Shown: positions 60,069-64,000 of the stretch, one piece after another
Layout of the letters: the number at the start of each line of letters is the position of its first letter
How positions within the stretch are numbered: position 1 is the first letter of the stretch
NCBI RefSeq assembly: GCF_963676685.1
Contig: NC_092344.1
Span: 50,614,830-50,678,829 of the forward strand
From: Mytilus edulis
Lineage: Eukaryota > Mollusca > Bivalvia > Mytilida > Mytilidae
Direction: 5' to 3'
Length of the DNA: 64,000 bases
Position numbers and translations under genes: made by a program
Notes under the pieces: generated by a model
Told to the model about the DNA's origin: nothing
The model's input: only the letters and a program-made list of their open reading frames with translations
Database searches by the model: none

Positions 60069-61791
60069 CGGAAGCGTATTAGGGACATAGCAAAAATAAA
60101 ATTGGCAGTGAACTTTTTTTTAAAGTCGAAATTTTGACTTTTCAAAAAAGAATGGTTTGACTTTAACTTGAAATTTTTACTTTTCAAATCCCGAAATTTT
60201 AACTTAAACTTGAAATTTTGACTTTCTAAAATCTTGAAATTTCGACTTATTGAAAAGTCAAAATTCTGACTTTTTTGAAACTCAAAATTTCGACTTATAA
60301 AAAGTCGAAATTTCCATTTTAAACTAGAAATTTCCACTTTTTTAAAACTCGAAATTTCGACTTATTTAAAACTCGAAATTTCAACTTATTTTAAACTCAA
60401 AATTTCGACTTTTTTAAAACTCGAAATATCGACTTATTTTAAACTCGAAATTTCAACTTATTTTTAAACTCAAAATTTCGACTTTTTTAAAACTCGAAAT
60501 TTCGACTTATTTTAAAATCGAAATTTAAACTTATTTTAAACTCAAAATTTCGACTTTTTGTATACTCAAAATTTCGACTTTGATCTCAAAATTTCGGCTG
60601 TTGAAATCTCGAAATTTTTACTTATTCTAAGTACTTTTAAAACTTTGATGTTAGTTTTCAAACACAGTTATTACAATTTTAGCAGGAGTAGACATGGACG
60701 CAAATTATTAAAGCGTCATCCACACATTTTGACAATTTATATTTTGAAATTGGTTTTGTTCTTAAATTAAGATATGGATTAGCATTTAATATTGAATTCG
60801 GAAAGGACATGCATGTTGACAGAAAAAAAATGTTTTCCCATATTCCATGTTTTAGTTCCCACGACACAGTCATAGAATTGTCAGATCTCAGAACATTTAG
60901 CATCGCAGTTTCAAAGGCCTGTTTGGTTTCCCAATAGCAAGTCACTGACTTTGCCTTGTTTAAACAGTTGTAAATCAAGTAGCCACAAATGCCATGCATA
61001 TTCAGGACGACAAATGAGCTGCTCGGGTTTCTAGTTTTGGAATTTTGAAATAATGGTTCTTTTTTCTGGAACATTGATTAAACTCTACAAGTTGACATTC
61101 TTACGACACAACTATTCACCCTTGTCTTTATATCTTAGACTGTTGGATAAAAGTATGTCGTAATATAGGTGTGTCGGAATAACGGGGTTGTCTTGATACA
61201 CATATCTGAAGTCCAGACTTGAAATATGTATTTGAACGTGAAACATATTTTATCTATTCTTCGGCAAAACAAGATTTTCTATCTAAAATAACCTCTTTAA
61301 AATGGTATAGTTTATTTAAATATGCTTATTAAGTTTATGATGTATATGGCTCTCCGCTTGCTGATATAAATGACTGAATGCGGTAATCGCAAACGTATAA
61401 ATACTTAGGAAAAGTCGGAATTTTGAGTTTAAAACAAGTCGAAATTTTGAGTTTAAAAAAAGACGAAATTTTGTGTTTAAAAGAAGTCAAAATTTTGAGT
61501 TTTTAAAAAATCGAAATTTTGTGTTTAAAAGAAGTCGAAATTTCGAGTTTAGAAAAAGTCGAAATTTTCGACATTTTATAAAGGCAAAATTTCGAATTCT
61601 AAAAAAGTCAAAATTTCGACTTTTTGAAAAGTCGAAATTTCAAGATTTTAGAAAGTCAAAATTTCAAGATAAGAAAAGTTAAAATTTCGAGATAAAGTCG
61701 AAATTTTAAGATTTGAAATGTCAAAATTTCGACCTTGACAAAAAAAGATCACTGCTAATTTTATTTTTTCTATGTCCGTAATACGCTTCAG
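60069..61791. mobile_element. Large foldback element with satellite arms
   Basis: Terminal inverted repeats of about 50 bp: CGGAAGCGTATTAGGGACAT at the left and ATGTCCGTAATACGCTTCAG at the right, flanked by TA on both sides within T-runs. Inside each TIR lies a satellite arm: left 60120-60625, units like AAACTCGAAATTTCGACTTA; right 61410-61740, units like AAGTCGAAATTTTGAGTTTA, so the arms are reverse complements. The core TCGAAATTTCGA is itself a palindrome. The 780-bp centre (60630-61405) is non-repetitive. The paralogous empty site is near 53850. TA flanks suggest a Tc1/mariner-type mover, but the T-run prevents certainty. Confidence 0.75.
60679..61074 (-). other. Unrecognised 131-codon ORF in the centre of the foldback element
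   Basis: Long for this base composition and not built from the satellite. It contains about six Cys and reads like ordinary protein (HGICGYLIYNCLNKAK, MTVSWELKHGIWENIF). No domain recognised. It may be host sequence captured by the element, or chance. Confidence 0.25.
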
Positions 61792-63096
61792 TATTTTTTT
61801 TTTATCACCTTACATTTTTCCTTGCCACATCTGAAAAATCCGTATTTTAATCGATTGGATTTCCATGAACCAGTAGCTCGTTCTTAATATTATGATTTTC
61901 AATAAATATGTTGATGCAACTTTTAATTTTCACTTTTGTATATTAAATACTAGTACCTGTTAAATGATTACGACCATTTGATTGATTTTTTTCTGTGCGT
62001 TAATTCAATTCCACAGCGTTTAATCTTTAATTATAAATAAACCATTCAATACTGATGTCATTATGTTTTTGTAAATTCGCAAGAATGGTTTAGCTTTACA
62101 TCAACAACTATAAAAGGGAAAAAAAATAGGAAAATGGTCCTGACACAAAATATTTTAATTTATTATTATGTATTAATTTTCACATTCATTGGCAAAGTCT
62201 GAAAGACACCTGAACGACACAAAACTCTTTACAAAGAGTTTAGTGACGTAACGTCACACTGTATGTGTTTAATAAATGACTTACAATTTCAATGATCAAT
62301 ATATCATTGCAACATTGCAACATTGCAACATCCGATAGGTATTCTAAAATTACACTGTCTAGATTGTAAAGCCTTTACCGTTCTACTTCTAAAGATCAAG
62401 ATGAGATCACAAATTCGCTTGAAATCTAAAGCAAATTATTATTGTTATCTAAAGTAATTTCTTACTCTTTAAACATTGGAAGTGATAATTTACAAATACT
62501 GTTCTTATGTTGTAGACTAAATAATTATTTGAATTAAATCTGAAACTCCAACATCGCATACCACAAAAAATAAGTCTTTGTGTGAAATTTCTAAGATTTA
62601 TTTTCTCTCTATTTATGATAACCTGAGACGGAAAAAAACAATTTTATATATCAAGTTGTAGGATTATGGCTGATTTAATGATATTTTAAAAATAAACATG
62701 GTGAAATATGTGTTTACGCACAACATATAACTATACGTAACGTCCTCCGATTTAAATAGCAGAATTGATGAAAATAATTATATAACAGATTCACAAAAGA
62801 TATCCTTCGACAGGACAATAGAATGTACAATATGATATTGTTTTTATATTTCTGCTTTAACACGAAAATCAATGTTTCGTCATATATAAAGTGTTTAATT
62901 TGATGCATCTTTCATACAAGTGAGAGGTTTAGGTAGCTATAAAACAAGGTTTAATTCACCATTGATATAAGAAAATGCCTGTTGTTATCCATAAGTTTGA
63001 TATGTTTGAGCTTTTGTCATATGTTTGGGACTTTTTGTTTCCAATTTTCCCCTGAGTTTTTGTGATTTTACTTTTAATATCTTTTAAAAATAATGC

Positions 63097-63292
63097 TGGG
63101 GACTCGATAGCCGAGTAGTCCTAGTAGTTACAATTTCTACTGTAATCATTAACCAGTCAACACTGAGGTTGTGAGTTCAAAATCCGCCCGTGCGGGTTCA
63201 CTCGACTCCATTCTTAATTGACTAGGATAGTCAGTTTTCATATCGACATAGCCAAAAGGCGGTGTTTAAAAATGGCGTTAAAAAAACGGAAA
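63097..63292 (+). mobile_element. tRNA-derived SINE, copy 2 with internal deletion
   Basis: Same insertion as 55319-55590, duplicated with its flanks. The central domain and part of the tail are gone: TATCGACAT joins directly to AGCCAAAAGG. The missing part in copy 1 is bounded by CGACAT on both sides. Confidence 0.7.
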
Positions 63293-64000
63293 ACAAAAAT
63301 TAAAAAATATGCTGAATGAAATAAAGGTAGGGTTAACTGATACACTTTTCGTTTAGTCATGACGGAGATTTTGCTGGATAGAGATGTACATTATTTAATT
63401 TACTGTTCTTTCTGAAGAGTGTACAGTGTTTTGCAATCAATTATAACATATTAGTTTTTTCTCAATATATTGTTTTAAACTGCGTTTACTTTTACAACCA
63501 TCAGTTGCTTGTTTTCCAATGCTTCAGTTAAGGCCCACCAAGATATATATGGTATAAAATAAGTAATTGGAAAATTAATAATTCCTTGAAATTTTGAGGT
63601 TTGACTGAACTACAAGTTACATGTTTGTATTTTATAGGAATCATGAGGTTTGACTTTACGATATGTTATTCGAGTGAACACTATTTGCTCCGTAAATATG
63701 AAAGACATTTTGTATTTCAATTCCGATTTCAGTCGAAATAATCTGCCCCGATCTGGTTTCAAACGATCAATCTCAAGTGATCGACCAGTAGGCCACCGAA
63801 GGTCTGGTGTGACTTTAATATGAGGACTATCCCTTTGCTTTTTTCATGTGTGGCGAGATATTTTGTGTCATGAATTGATACATCACCGACAAAATGTAGT
63901 ATTTGAACATTGATAATATCTATTATGTAAATGTTTCAAAATAGTTACTTTTAATTTACTCAAAAAATGTTTCCTTTCTGTAAAACTTATGGTCCTTTTT

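Larger units (their letters stand above)
59447..64000. repeat. Direct segmental duplication, copy 2 (runs off the window)
   Basis: Same order as 53221-56297, interrupted by the foldback element at 60069-61791. It reaches the window edge while still matching, so the duplicated unit continues beyond. Confidence 0.8.

Noticed and set aside
60023-60337. Minus ORF of 104 codons with SQNF/ESQNFKF repeats, and the similar plus ORF at 61473-61682
   Set aside because: Translations of the AAATTTCGA satellite arms of the foldback element.

Overview
This is a eukaryotic, very AT-rich window. It has small exons separated by introns with GT/AG borders, AATAAA poly(A) signals, and a dense load of dispersed repeats that look like those of marine mussels (Mytilus or a close bivalve): a tRNA-derived SINE with a conserved central domain, a 'CTCACCTGGCCC...CCAAGTGAG' bivalve element, palindromic MITEs, TTAA-ended MITEs and a Penelope-like reverse transcriptase. 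The species assignment is inference from repeat and gene content. No ORF longer than 249 codons exists, so the genes had to be assembled exon by exon from splice sites and matching reading phase.

Layout. 1-11.9 kb: no gene found; repeats, five foldback/hairpin elements and two tRNA-like relics. 11.9-23.5 kb: gene 1 (+), an 11-coding-exon gene for a secreted 277-residue protein: signal peptide, Arg/Lys-rich modules carried by seven consecutive phase-2 exons (six of them 21-42 nt), a Cys-rich basic stretch, a Gly/Asp/Glu-rich acidic stretch, and a C-terminal chitin-binding (peritrophin-A/CBM14-like) domain. 23.5-33.5 kb: intergenic repeats containing a decayed third copy of the chitin-binding exon. 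33.6-49.7 kb: gene 2 (+), eight recognised coding exons of a secreted ectodomain protein that ends in a paralogous 188-nt chitin-binding exon; its introns hold three Penelope-like RT fragments and other repeats, and one small internal exon is unaccounted for. 49.9-52.2 kb: a two-exon gene (-) for a single-domain SUEL/rhamnose-binding-type lectin, convergent with gene 2. 53.2-64 kb: a direct duplication of about 3 kb, one copy split by a 1.7-kb foldback element made of AAATTTCGA-type satellite arms.

How the genes relate. Genes 1 and 2 share a last coding exon of the same length (188 nt) and phase, an intron 12-14 nt after the stop codon, and a short common 3'-UTR motif, so they form a tandem family of secreted chitin binders with unrelated N-termini. 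The lectin next to them is another secreted carbohydrate-binding protein. Together the window is a small cluster for extracellular glycan recognition; mucosal defence and shell or cuticle matrix are both possible and the sequence does not decide between them.
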